From the NCBI GenBank assembly GCA_001600175.1, contig BCJC01000009.1, positions 62,001-126,000 of the forward strand: 64,000 nt of DNA, read 5' to 3'. A model generated the notes under the pieces. That model was not told the origin of the DNA. It saw nothing but the letters and a program-made list of their open reading frames with translations, and did no database searches. This document shows positions 20,969-32,835 of the stretch, in pieces; within the stretch, counting starts at the first letter, position 1; the number at the start of each line of letters is the position of its first letter. The stretch is from Erythrobasidium yunnanense (Eukaryota > Basidiomycota > Cystobasidiomycetes > Erythrobasidiales > Erythrobasidiaceae). The position numbers and the translations under genes are program-made.

Positions 20969-23732
20969 TGCTAAGCACTCATGCTTACTTCATCACTATC
21001 TCATCTTATTCTACCTACTATTCCAGTATAGCTGCACGCATTCAGATTGACCACGGTTTCATGCTGCCTCAGCCACATCACAGTACGTACAACCCTGATT
21101 AGCATTAAGTCTTTCTGATTATACTTCATGCAGGTATCATGTCTTCAATGGACCTAAAATGTACCCTCTCCAGCAAGCATTCTTGGTGCAGGGTGAGGGG
21201 GGTTCATTTTCGATGAGGCCCAGTCAGAATGGACTCTCTCCAGCAAGCATTTGTTCGGCGGTTGGGCAGCTGCTTGCTGAGGAGGGCCCATTCTAGGGGA
21301 GGCCCACTCAAAATGGACTCTCTCTAGCAAGCACGTCTTGGAGGTATGGCCTCATTCTAGGCATTTTTGCGCACTTTTCTGCGACGAGACTGCCTTCGGA
21401 TGGACCTGCGCCGTCAAAGGTCGCAAGCGGAGAGGTAAGCTCGTACTATATTCGCAACGCATAATCTGCTTGGGTTTCGCTCATAACTGGACGTCACAGC
21501 CAACGAAGCGCCCCGACAGCGACAGGCCTTGGATACCAGCAAGCAGGCTGCGAGCCAGCACGGCGCTCACAGCCCTAAGGTCCCAGCTCAACCAAGACAG
21601 GACCAACCAGATCCGTCCGCCGTACAATCACCAGTAAGAGCCTCCATATGCTGTCCGCGAAGACCTTGCAGCTGACTCAGTCTGTATTTTACGTAGTACC
21701 AACCCTCCTCTGACTATAAACTGGCGGGTGAGGCGGCAGTACGAGCCATGGATGAGGTCCTCCGCTTGCGCGAAGGGATCATTACCACGAACAAGCCGCA
21801 TACGGCGCTGGCTCTCCTGCGGGACGGCGATCGTACTCTTCGAGCTGCGGATATTGACATCCGGAAAGCGTCTGATCGTACACAAAACGATTCTGATTGA
21901 AGAGATACGATGCAGATCTTGGTCAACGAGTTCCAGCTTGACGTTGCGAGTCTGCTGTAGCAACTGAGCGCGTCCTTATATCGACAGTGGCGGCAAACCT
22001 CGCAAGGCATGGGTACAGCATAAAAGTGACTGTGCTGCCAGCATTCAGAGAAACTCGGACTAGAAATGGGCTTCCTTACGACTTACACGTCCTGAAACAT
22101 TAAATCTGCGTCCAACATTCTGTAGCAGATTCGTCCGAGGCCCTTGTCAATCGTTTAGCCCGACAGGGCTATCAGAGCTATCAACGCATTGGTATCGATA
22201 GTAGGAGGCTCCCTGGACGACCGACACACTGCTGCGAGTAGAGGCACGTACTTCCTGTCCAGGTTCAAGAGGATTCAACGTCACATAAAGCTGCTCGCAT
22301 CAAGGAATGGCCTGCTGACCTGGGCAAGGCTATCGTTGTCGCCGTCTCTACCTTTCGAATATGCAAAGCAGACGCTCGCCAATGGCAATGGCGACGATGC
22401 AGCCGCATACTTGCATCAGAAAGTCATCAACCGAGGTCAAGCTATTGTTCTCTGCCGCACTATGGACAAGCCTATCGAAAAGCAGCCAGTCGCCTTCTCT
22501 ACCTTTCGAAGGCATCAGCGCGATGACAGTCAGCCCGCTGCCGAGACTGGACCACAGCGTACAGCCCTCCCCACTTCTACCAATTCGGCGTATACTCCTG
22601 CTCCCCTAATCGCACCTGCTCCGACCTCCATGATTCGGAAGGCCGCTGGTCCTCAGGCCTCTGACACACGTTCCAGAGCCTCAACTCTCCGTACTTGGCC
22701 TGGAACCTTCGACAGGGTGTTATCATGGGGCGCATCGAAAAGCCTCTGCAAGCTGATCGCCTGGCGGGAGTCGTCATTCCTGGAGGGAACGGCGAAAAAG
22801 TCCCGAAAGACCCTTCTGTCAAGCGTCAGTGGAGCGGAGCCTCTTTCTTCGCGGCATTGCGAGACGTCTGGTCACTGAAGCTGGTGATCCGGACGAGCAC
22901 GATGCAGACGGAGAGGAAGACGAAGATACGATCAGCGCTGCTCGACCTGAGCGTCATCGTAAAGCACGCCGGATTGGCTTCAACAAGGGCAAGAAATAGG
23001 TCCACGATAGCAGCAGCAGATCTGAGAACCCTTTTTCATGAAAATCCCTTCGCCCCGTATGACGGTAGTATGGACACTCCTTCCGGCCATCCCCAGCATG
23101 GCGACATGGGAATCGACAATCCAAATGCTTCCTCTTCATACTTCAGCGAGTTTTGGGAGCACATGTGAAGCCGGGTGTGCAGCCTATCCACGATCGATGC
23201 AGAGGACTGGCAGATCGTTAGGCTCCGCCGTCCTCACAGCTCACACCTTACGTTCTGCATGGCATTGGAACTTCAACAGAGGTACCTCAGCACCTCGTCG
23301 AAGCTCTCTCGCATGCTTTGAAGCCCCTGCTCCAGCTCCAGCTCCATGCTGCACAAAATTTAGCTGCCATACTGTCATTGAATCTTGAGCACTGGGAAGA
23401 CATGAAGTCGACTTGAGATGCATGACAAGGGCAAGCGAGGTCCTCTGATGTCTGACAGACTGCAGCATCGAGCAACAGCCCCTCTCGCTAAGCGTCTGAA
23501 GACAGATAAACTTACAACTCGCCAGGATACACGTCAGACGAAGAGCACATCGTGATCGCTCCTTCACAGAGCCTTGACAGCGTTCCCAAGACAAAAGGAC
23601 CCGTCTGTTCCAGATAAGCCCGATCTTTCTTCGCCTTGAGGACTTGCTAATGCTTTTATCTCCAGTCTTCAAGCCCAACTCATTGATCATGCAAGCGACG
23701 TACTTCATGCAGTACATGCAAGAGATGGTGTA
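20969..23732 (+). pseudogene. Decayed protein-coding locus of unknown family
   Basis: Stretches of clearly protein-like sequence with fungal codon use run through this region: for example YKLAGEAAVRAMDEVLRLRE near 21.7 kb, HLVEALSHALKPLLQLQL near 23.3 kb and SDEEHIVIAPSQSLDSVPK near 23.5 kb. Some are linked by good GT-AG introns (about 21435-21519 and 21634-21696). No single open reading frame can be followed to the end: there are several in-frame stops and frame changes. Many of the stops are TGA, TAG or TAA where Arg or Gln would fit, as C-to-T change would produce. Upstream there is a candidate TATA box. I recognise no domain, no reverse transcriptase and no transposase motif. It could be a dead host gene or the remains of a mobile element. 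Confidence 0.5.
21151..21334 (+). repeat. Three direct copies and one inverted copy of a ~25 nt motif
   Basis: The motif AATGGACTCTCTCCAGCAAG appears in three direct copies (about 21151-21180, 21221-21250 and 21303-21334), 70 and 82 nt apart. A related inverted copy lies at about 21271-21296. The copies differ by a few substitutions. They sit in the decayed locus, where at least two copies read as the same repeated peptide (QNGLS followed by two residues and S). Confidence 0.7.
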
Positions 23733-23735
23733 AGG

Positions 23736-24212
23736 CTGTCTTGTCGATCTACCATTTCAGAATACGAGCAGGAGTTGTAGAGGAAGCTTTGTTGACAGAT
23801 TAGCAGCAAGAATGAATGCGGTTGTAAGCAAAGCATGACAGAGCATAGGTAGAACTGTGTTTGCAGTAACAAAAGCATCCTGTCTGTGATAAAGTACAAG
23901 AAGTAAGAAAGTAGGAAGGCGAGACGAGACCTTTGTCGAAAGCGCGCTGACGAGACGAGGGATGATTGGAGAGGAGATTAGACCAAATGAAATGAAATGA
24001 ATACTAATGTTAACGATTATTAAAAGTTGATCAAGCTATGTTGAAGCTTGTCTGATGTATGGAATGCGAGCCGCTGAGAACGAGGAAGCCGATGCGATCC
24101 TAGTACGAGAGGTTGGTATCGATTGTGTAGCGTAGCGAAGAACTTGTATGTTGGAACGAAGCTTGCAAGTCTAATGTAGCCGAGCGAGAAGTATAGAACG
24201 ACATCGAGGCCT
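23736..24212. other. Convergent intergenic region
   Basis: Between the decayed locus and the 3' end of the acidic repeat gene. AT-richer than its surroundings around 23981-24030. No gene seen. Confidence 0.5.
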
Positions 24213-26244
24213 TTACGCAGCCGCAGCAACGACAGGCACAGCTGCAGGCGTTACAGTGACCTTTGAAGGCTCCTCCTCGACCTTCTTTGGCTCTTCGACA
24301 ATGACGGGCTCTTCAGTCTTGGCGGCAGCAGTAGAGGTGGTCGGTTCGGGAGAGCTCAAGTCGCCAGCTGGGATCTCGGTATTGACGGTAGGTGCGGATT
24401 CCTCAGTCTTGGGTGCGGCATCTTCAGGTGTAGACTGTGAACGATCAATGTAAGCTTGAGGCCGTTGGTATGGTTGAAGATAAGATGGGCTTACATCAAC
24501 AGGCGCGAGCTCAGCCTCCTTCTTAGTCTTCTCAGACTTGGGTGAGATGACGCCAAAGATCTTAGCAGACAAACGACGTGCGAGCTTGGCCTGTAGTATG
24601 GCATTCTATCAGTACATCGCCTGACGAAAGCTTGAAGAAGGCGTGGACACACCTTCTTGGCATCCTTCTGCTTAGCATCCTCCTTATTCTCCTCCTTTAT
24701 GGCTTCAAGAGGAGCGGGTGTCTCTTGAGTGGCAGCCACATTGGCGTCAGTGGCAGCTATTCAGACACCCATCTAAGATCAGCAAGTGCCCAGCAACTCG
24801 TAAAGCAGTAAAGTACAAGCTCACCAGGTGTTTCCTCAGTCTTGATAGGCTCAGCAACGGCTGCGGCAGCCTCTCCTCCACCAAGAGCAGGTACACGATC
24901 ATCGGCTGCGGATCCAGATTCAGGTAGGACGGCGGCGGTGGGTACTACGGCCTCTTCGACGGCTGCAGGTTGCTCAGTAGCAGGGACAGTGGATGTAGAT
25001 GGCTCGGTAGCGGCCTCGACAGCGGTAGGCGTAGCGGTCTCGTCGTTCTGCGAAATACATGTAAACGATGTCGAGTGATTCAAAGTCCGTAAGCATACCT
25101 TGGCGAGAGCCTCAGCTTCAGTCTTCTCTACTTTAGGAGTCTTCTCTTTCTTCTCCTTGGGCTTCTTGTGCTCCTTGGGCTCGGTGGTTGGCGAAAGGAT
25201 GTGCTTGAGTCTACGAGGAAAACATGCGAGCATCAGCATAAGATCCCAGATAGATCATGTATGAAGGTAGACGACGTACTTGCCAAAGAAGCCCTCCTTC
25301 TTGGGGCTGTGAGCAGCAGGCTTGGCCTCCTCGACCTTCTGCTCGTCTTTCTCCTGTAAGAATAGCACAATTAGCTTGACAATGAGAGATAGCGTGTACG
25401 AAGACGACTCACGACTGGAACAGGAGCTACGGCCTCTTCACCGGCTACGATAGGAGTCGGTGCGGCGGCGACAGCCTCTTGAACTTCAGTAGGCGCAGGT
25501 GCACTTTCCTCGCTTGTAGCTACAGGAGTTTCGGTAGCTGGTACAGCTGCAGGAGTGGCCTGTCAATCATGTCGGGTCGTTAGTAGAGCACGATCAACCT
25601 TTGGCGTGAAATGGGGCACGGACCTCCTCTTTGGCCTTCTCAGTCTGCGAACGAGAGAGAGAGAGAGAATGTCAGTGTCTCCAACGAGTAATAGGACTGT
25701 GAGTCGCACCTTGGATGGCTTGGGCGAGGTGGATCTGTGGAGTAGGCCAGCGAAAGCGCCGAATGGACCTCCCTTCTTTGGCTTTGGCTCCTCCGTCTTT
25801 GCAGCGACACTCTCGCCAGTGGTAGCTGGAGTAGTCTCCTCTGAAGTAGCGGTAGCTTCTGCGGGAGCTGCTGCTTCGGTCTTCTCGCTTGCTAGGGCAG
25901 CCTTGACGCTCTCCTCAGCCGCTTTGGCCTTGGTCTCTGCTGGAGTCTCCTCTGTAGACTGGGTGGATGGCTCAGGGATGGGCTCGATGACTTGAGGAAC
26001 AGGTGCAGGCTGGTCTTCTACTGCTTTGGGAGCTGTCTCTGGCTCAGTCACAGTTGGTGCAGGTGCGGCCAGGTCGTCCTGTCAACGGGGCGCGTCAGAA
26101 AATGTTCGAGCAGAATCAGCGAGCGGCTTAGAAGTAGATGGTGGTGCATCTACGTACGGTAGTCGTCTCTGGCACTGGAGTGATGATGGCCTCGACAGGG
26201 GTGGCCTGGGCAGCGGAAGCGGTAGTTTCGGTCGTGCTAGCCAT
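24213..26244 (-). CDS. Acidic Ala/Pro/Thr/Glu-rich protein with three basic hydrophobic modules
   Basis: Ten exons on the minus strand: 26244-26158, 26078-25710, 25644-25624, 25559-25413, 25353-25280, 25210-25099, 25047-24825, 24756-24653, 24590-24495 and 24434-24213; 484 aa. Every junction is GT-AG and in phase; exon 3 is only 21 nt. Most of the protein is disordered A/P/T/E/V sequence. Three short basic and hydrophobic modules stand out: KKGGPFGAFAGLLHRSTSP, KKEGFFGKLKHILSP and LARRLSAKIFGVISPKSEK. Each has Phe-Gly, a hydrophobic helix face and a Ser-Pro. They could be membrane-binding amphipathic helices; that is inference. I do not recognise the family. Confidence 0.8.
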
Positions 26245-27083
26245 TGCGACTGATTGATGGATGTAGAGTGATTAAAGAGTGTAGTGTTGGCTGTTGTTTA
26301 AGCTGTAAGATGAGATTGGATTGGATTGAGATGGGACAAGAAACTGGCGTAAGGACAAGCAAGGACTGAGCGGGAAATGGATGATTCTGAACTCACCTGG
26401 ATTGCTGAGAATGCGAAGTGTGTAATGTGGTGTAGACTGAATTCAAGAGTGTTGAAATCTCTAGGGAAAGTACTGAGTGAGTGAGTGAAGCAGAGTCAAG
26501 CTGTGAAATGAGATCAGAGAATTCAAGACTCTGCGGTGTGAGCTAGCTCCTGAATTGGCCCTGGCCGTTGGAACCGCGACACGGGAGAGGTCCGGCTCAG
26601 ACTGGGGAAGATGGTTGGACGTAGACCAAATGGACGAAGAATGCAGCAATCTGTTGAAGCAGCTGAAGAATGTACTGCACAACATTGCTGCTGATCGCAT
26701 CGACGTGACATCCTGCGAGAAAGAACGGTCAAAGTACCAATCGGAGCAAAGAAGCTACATATGAGCGCTCGATATGATACTGCAAGATAAGCTCGATGCG
26801 CTCGACAAGAATCCTTTCTTCCATGCTTCTTACACCTACTCACTACTTCTGGCCTGTACTGACAATCCACATTCTTTGGCTGGCCGAGAATGGCCTGAGC
26901 TATCCCATGTTGACAATGTTCGCAAAGACAGGCTCCCTCATTCTTCGCGCTTCACGTACATATCTACTAATGACTGTCTGATGAACGGAAGAGCAAGCTC
27001 CGTCGTCAAGACCACCAGAAGTTGACAGAGCATCCCTACGGAGATTCAGCTCCCTCAGCTTCGCACTATCTTCATCTTCAGAT
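26245..27083. other. Divergent intergenic region
   Basis: About 840 nt between two divergent genes, containing both promoters. Short tandem GAGT repeats occur near 26472-26490. The open frames here are short and unconvincing. Confidence 0.55.
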
Positions 27084-29071
27084 ATGCCGCGACATAGTTA
27101 TCGCAAATCTATCTCAAAGGTAGGTCTGCCGTACTTCAGTTCTCAACTAAGCTGACACACTCTGAGCAGCCCTTCCTCCCGCTGGCTAGAGCGCTCTCCC
27201 TTCCCAAGCAAGATCGAGGCATCTCAAACACTTCTATCCGAGCAACGATCGTCAGAGAAGCTTTGGCAGCATACGAGAATGGCGATCTTACGGACGAGAA
27301 GCCTGTATTCCGCACACGCGAAGAAAGTCCCAAAACGCAGTCGCAGCCGTCTTCACCGGATATATCTACGACACAAGCAAATTCCAAGTCTTCCCACAGC
27401 GAGATCAAGCGAGTAGCACCCCTATCGCCGGAGAATTGGCCATTAGCGATCAAGCCTGCTGTAAAGCCAGATATAGAGGGGGAAAAGCTCAGTTTTGCAG
27501 CTACCACTCCTTCGGAAGCACCGAGGGCTTCTTCGCCCACACCCTTCTCAAACCTGGCTATCGCGAATCTACAAGTTCGCATTCCAGCATCCCGCAGAAT
27601 ACCAACTGGCCCGACGAACATAGGTCCCATCTCTTCCTCTTCCTCATCTTCTACCGCCTCCTCTTCTCGCTTTTCATTGAGTGCAGCGGAATTCCAGTCT
27701 GTCGTCCTCCATCCGACCCATCAGAGACGCTCAAAATCAGTCTCCGGCCTACCCTCTTCAAAGTTAGTAAAGTTGGATCAGACAGAGAAAGGAGTGGATG
27801 ATCACCATGAAGAGGTACTTTCTGAACAGAAGAAAAGTAGGAAAGGTCATGCCTCGCAGCATATGCGCTTCAGATCAGCTTCTGTAGGCAATTTACCGAG
27901 GAGCTTGAGCATAATCAATGAAGAAGATAGCCTACAAGCTCCTCTCCCAGTTACACACCTCGATGGACTGCCCTTCACGGATGACGACGAGGACTGGCAG
28001 CTTCTGACATTGAAGCATCGGAAAGCCGTCCCTTTGGACCAGCCTAGATCATCACGGACTAGGCTGCTCCCAGCTTTCGACCCCTATCATCTCACAGATC
28101 ATCTCTCTCTACCTTCATTTCTCCAGCATCCACCTCCCCCTACACGAACATGGTCCCAGCGACGGAAAAGCACAAGAAAGCGCCATTGTAGCGCGAACGA
28201 TGCCGCAGAGAAGGGAGTCGGTTCTATAAGTCCCGTCATCCCATTACCTAGATCGCCGACTGCGGCGGATGTATGGAGTATCCAGCTTCAAGATGCGCTG
28301 CGGCACGCTGGCGAGCTAAGCAGCTCATCAGACGAGGGTGATGAGGCGTTCGAAAGTGCAACACAGCCCGAGAATTCGGAGATGAAGGAAGCTTCCAATC
28401 CAGGCGTAGCGCTCCATTGGAGAGGTATGTCTTCGTGTCCCGAACTTTCCCTAGCACCTATATCTCCGATTCAGAAGCCAGAGGCTAGCTCAGAAGATGC
28501 TACAAAACACTCTCTGGAAAGTGGATGGACGGACTATCATACTCGATACCAAACGAACTCTACTGAGCGTAGTCGTACTCGAAGCCGCACCACCATTACT
28601 ACGCAAGCTTCATCTTTCACTTCCACATCCTCCTCCTCAGCATCTTCCAAGAAAGCACGATCAGATGGTCATCTTCCCCTTGCCCAACCAAGAGGCTCTT
28701 TCCTCTCTGCCTTTCGAGCGCAACATCCCTCTCAAAACATCGCAGCACCATATGCGAAGCGACATGTAACGTTCGCCTCTTACACCTACGGCGTCGAGGC
28801 CCCAGATACTCGCGAACCACTCATGCTCCTCCCTCGCGATCTCAACCAAGATCTCCACGTTAAGCCATGGATGGTTACGCTGCCACAGAGGATGCTGGCG
28901 GAGAGGAAAGTAGGTGTACGAGATTGGGATAGAGATCGGTTGGAGAGTTGGTACAAGGCTGAAGAAGGGCCTTGTTTGAGAGTCGGACGTGTCAGATGTA
29001 GAGAAGGCTGTAGTAAGCCGCATTGTCGAGACTGCAGAGAGAGATGTATAGCTAGCACGCTTGTGTTGTGA
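27084..29071 (+). CDS. Unrecognised Ser-rich protein with Cys-rich C-terminus
   Basis: Exons: 27084-27119 and 27170-29071, about 645 aa. The start MPRHSYRKSISKPFLPLARA is basic. The middle is Ser/Thr/Pro-rich, with acidic stretches (DDDEDW; SSSDEGDEAF) and repeated KRSVS-like basic phospho-site patches, so it is likely disordered and phosphorylated. The last 90 residues look folded: VKPWMVTLPQRMLAERKVG, then RLESWYKAEEGPCLRVGRV, then a Cys-rich end (CREGCSKPHCRDCRERC) that could bind a metal. No family was recognised. The end of the protein is the best query for homology. Confidence 0.8.
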
Positions 29072-29169
29072 GCGAAACGAAGACCAATATACATGCTACA
29101 GCTATCACTGCTAGACGAAGTGACCGTTTTGACAACAACAAGCCTGCACGAAGAGTCTGCGGCACAGCA

Positions 29170-30256
29170 CTAGATCCCTGCGAGGTTGCTGAACGTGCCA
29201 TAGCCGGATGTAGGAGCGACGGGACTAAGCTGTGCCTCTTCTGGACTACCGTTGTTTCCTGCTCGATAGAACGAGCGTCTATAGCGCACTGACCGATGAG
29301 AGTGAGATTGCGAGATAGTCCGATGTCGCGTGGTAGAGGGCGAAGGGATAATATCGATGATGTTATTGTGTTTGTTCCCTTCGTCCTCGTTGCCGAATGC
29401 ATCATCATCCTCCTCATCCTCCGCCTCACGGTGGTCTCGCTCGTCGATAGGGAAGTCATCGTCGTCTGACGAGACAGCTTCTTCGTCTTCTTCACTAAGG
29501 AAAGAAGCCTCATTCGCCCTTCTTCGCGCATGCACTTCTTCATCCCATTCTTCGCCATTCTGGTCCGTATAGCTAGCCGGCTCATCTGCAAAGCTGCTCC
29601 TTCTCACTTCGACATTCGACATTCCTTCTCGCCAGGCTGACTGCCGAGCTGTTTGTAGACCGAGGCCATAAGGGTTGCGTTCTTTGGTCACGCCTACAAT
29701 GGCTGCGAAGCCTAGCCAGTGCAGGAGCCCGAAGAAGACGTGAGACGCGCAGTAGAGTATGCTGTATTTAGATAGCTGGGATGTCCATGTACTGTTCTGA
29801 ATGAGCAGATTCAGGTCGGCCAACGCGCTCAGTGCGGATATCTGTTGTCTCTCAATTAGCTGTCTGAATAGCTTTGAGGCTGATGCAACGACGTACAAGT
29901 GCACTGCCCACAAAGAGCCAGCCAGTCTCGCGGACTCTGACGCTGATAGACGCCAGCAGGATAGCGAGCGCTCGGACAGCACCCCAACACATAAGAGCGA
30001 TCTCTTCTCTGCTCTCATCGCGCCCATTCTTGATTGCGAATAGGACAGTCCATGATCCATCAAGAACAGCGAAGATGGCCAACATGTACCAGAAGCGCGG
30101 GCGTGGGAGGTTGATCTCTTGATGCCATGATCCAACGCGCTCCAACACGAGATAGTCGGAAGAACGATGACGCAGAGCAGCTGCAGATGGTCGAAGCTGT
30201 CTAGTAGGAGTCACTGGTGAAGCATCGACATTGGGACTGTCCTCAATCGCCGACAT
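29170..30256 (-). CDS. Multi-pass membrane protein with acidic cytosolic tail
   Basis: Exons on the minus strand: 30256-29897 and 29841-29170, 343 aa. An N-terminal soluble part (about 50 residues) precedes at least four hydrophobic segments: FWYMLAIFAVLDGSWTVLFA, ALMCWGAVRALAILLASISV, TGWLFVGSALISALSALADL and ILYCASHVFFGLLHWLGFAA. The last 150 residues are very acidic (SEEDEEAVSSDDDDFP; DEEDDDAFGNEDEG), then Ser/Arg/His-rich. The first four helices recall the TMD0 region of vacuolar ABC transporters, but no nucleotide-binding domain follows, so I leave the function open. An upstream in-frame Met (MLSLAFAGLPITDL) is an alternative start. Confidence 0.75.
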
Positions 30257-30360
30257 CAAATCGGTAATTGGAAGGCCGGCAAAGGCTAGCGATAGCAAAA
30301 GCAGCTTGCAAGGGGATCTAGAAGCATCTATAGGATACGGAAAGTGCTACATAGTTGATT

Positions 30361-32614
30361 TTATCCATCCACTTCCGCGTTGGCCTTCTCCGTCGCCTTC
30401 GCCTGCAAGCGCAGGCCTCGAGGCGCATCCAGGCGATCCAAGATAACCTCCACAAGCTGTATCTTATCTGCCCTCGCAAAGTCCTCGTTCTTGAACAGCG
30501 CCTCGAGCTCTTTCCTTGTCGAAACTCGATACGAAGCGTGCTTCCCTTCTTTCGGCTTGAAGACGGAGAGCAAGCTTTGCCAGTCCCAATCTTTTATATC
30601 GTTGTACCGGCGCGTTTCGCCATGGATTTTACGCTCGATGACATAGCCTGTGGAACTTTGTTAGCTAAAGCCCAAAATTGCGCAGACTGTTCCAGTTCAC
30701 CATCATTGTTTAGAACGCTGCGGCATGCAGTTTTTCAGCTTAAGAATCATCAAACACGACGTACGACTCACACTAGTATTGGCGTCACACCTTGCCTGAT
30801 CATAGTCGAGACTTCCTGCACTGTAAGCTGTATACTTCCATCGCCGGTGAACAAGATAGTCCTTCTTCCTTGCTCTTTCGCAGCAACAGCAGCTCCGAAA
30901 CATGCTCCTGTCGCCCATCCGATGCTTCCGAACAAGATCTGGCTGAGCAGGCTTGCTTTCGAGGGGAAGCGTACATCCAGGATACCAAAGCTGCTGGTAC
31001 CTGTTTCTGCTAGGACAACGTCGCCTGACTTCAAGAAGTCTGTCCATAGAGGCCACTGTCGTGCCAATTTCAGCCTAGTGTGAACGAGATCGGGTTAGGT
31101 CACCTACGAATTCATCCTGCGTCAATGGCTTTTCGGGCGAGTCATTCGATGGTATGGTAGCTAGTCCTGCATTTGATGGCACTGCAACTTTATCATTGCT
31201 AGACTTGCTCTTTGCTACTTTCTCCAACTCGGGAATAAGCTTAGGCAGCAGGCTATGGAACCCTGCTTTCGGGTAATGCGCATACTATCGACGGCGTTGA
31301 GCTACGTACTGCGATGATGGGTGGAACCACTTACTTGGATAAGCGTATGCTCCGAATGCAGCTCGACAGTGTTTTCGGGAATGATATGCCAGCTGAACGA
31401 GCCGGTATTGAAGTCGCTCTTCAGAGAGCCAACGTAGAGAGTGAAGTCTGAACTGTCAACGGCTTCCTTTACAGACTCTATGGTGATATCGCCGACATAG
31501 ATGCCGCCGAATTGAGGGTGGGTCTCGTCGATTGCTGTCTTTCCCATCGGACTTGTGAAGTATGTCTAGCGAACATCTGCTCAGCCTGCATGAGTACGAA
31601 GTAGAAATCATAGACTGACCATTCCGGTCTTCTCGACTAACTCGCGGGTCAGCTCGGTTACGCCAAACCGTATCGCGCAAGCGTCCACAAGGACAATTGG
31701 CCTTTTTGCAGCCGAGTACATATTGCAGATCTGCTTGACGATAGAGGCTTCTACTTTCTCGGATACCTGGGGTTCTGAAAGGCTCTTGTGAATGCTCTGC
31801 AATGTGAGGGGTTTCTTCAGAGGTGCAGAAGGTATGAGGCCTTGTTCAAAAATCAGCTGGCATTTCTCCTCAGGCTGAAGTATCCACCTACTTCCAACGA
31901 TATCCGTCGGCAATGCGAGGTAGGTAGGTCTGCATTCTTTGAGGGCTGTCGTGATGACACGGTCAATCTCGTCACTGGCATCGCTTGAAGTGGACGTTAT
32001 ATTCGGCTTGTTGAGGCTAGCTTGAGCGATGGTAATATTCTTGTAGATGTTGGTATATGCATCGAAGCGTCCGTCTCCTAGCGAATGATGCAGAATAGCA
32101 CCTTTCGACTGCAGACCGGTACTTGGGACGCCGACGATGTGGAGGATGGGGACTCGCTCGCTGAAGGCTCCAGCTATACCATTGACTGCTGAAAGCTCGC
32201 CAGGTCCATGTGTCGTAAAGATAACTCCGAGACCTTGTTTCGCGCGTGCATATCCGTCGACGGCGTAGCTGGCATTGAGCTTTTGCGAGCGTTAGTATGT
32301 TGCTCACCGGTGTGAGATGAAGACGTACTTCATTCGTGCAGCCAACCCATTCTTTGACATATCAAGCAGAAGTTAGGACCGGCTCGACAGGCTTTCGAAG
32401 CATCAGACTCGCCAATGGTAGGATGGTCTTCAATACTGTCTAGAGCTACGAGCGTAAAGTCGCCTGGAACGCCAAAGATCTTGCTGACACCAGCTTGCTC
32501 AAGTCGTTTGAGCCTTATTATGACGCGATGTCAGCCATGACACCGGTGCATTGAGGACAGCCAAGCTTGCAGATAGTCGATGATGCTGACACTGTCAGCT
32601 TTGTTGTCGCTCAT
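30361..32614 (-). CDS. PDC1: Pyruvate decarboxylase (ThDP-dependent 2-oxoacid decarboxylase)
   Basis: Converts pyruvate to acetaldehyde and CO2 in the cytosol. Nine exons on the minus strand: 32614-32571, 32513-32413, 32351-32329, 32279-31620, 31565-31335, 31284-31108, 31055-30772, 30717-30701 and 30647-30361; 607 aa. Introns 1 and 2 begin with GC (GCAAGC and GCGAGT), and exons of 23 and 17 nt occur. These choices rebuild conserved motifs exactly: [34 protein letters not shown] (with the catalytic Glu), [10 protein letters not shown] (His pair), [13 protein letters not shown] and [15 protein letters not shown] (ThDP motif GDG...NN and the second catalytic Glu). All active-site residues of the family are present, so the gene looks functional. 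An indolepyruvate or related 2-oxoacid substrate cannot be excluded. Confidence 0.93.
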
Positions 32615-32835
32615 TGATACTGGAAAGACTGCTTTGATGGAATCAGAAAGAGTACGAAAGGTGAAAGCTATTTTTACAGGTCTTGCCAAGCTTGAGCTAC
32701 ATGAGGTACAATGAACGGACAAATGTATGCACCTATAGACAAGATCAGAGGCACGGGAAGAGAGAATACGGCAGCTAGTTGGCTTTGGTGAGTTCCCGTG
32801 ACCTGATATAACATAATTTAGAGGTGATAACCGCA

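Noticed and set aside
25649-25670. GA-rich run as a regulatory site
   Set aside because: It lies next to an intron acceptor of the acidic protein gene and is simply the polypyrimidine tract read on the other strand.
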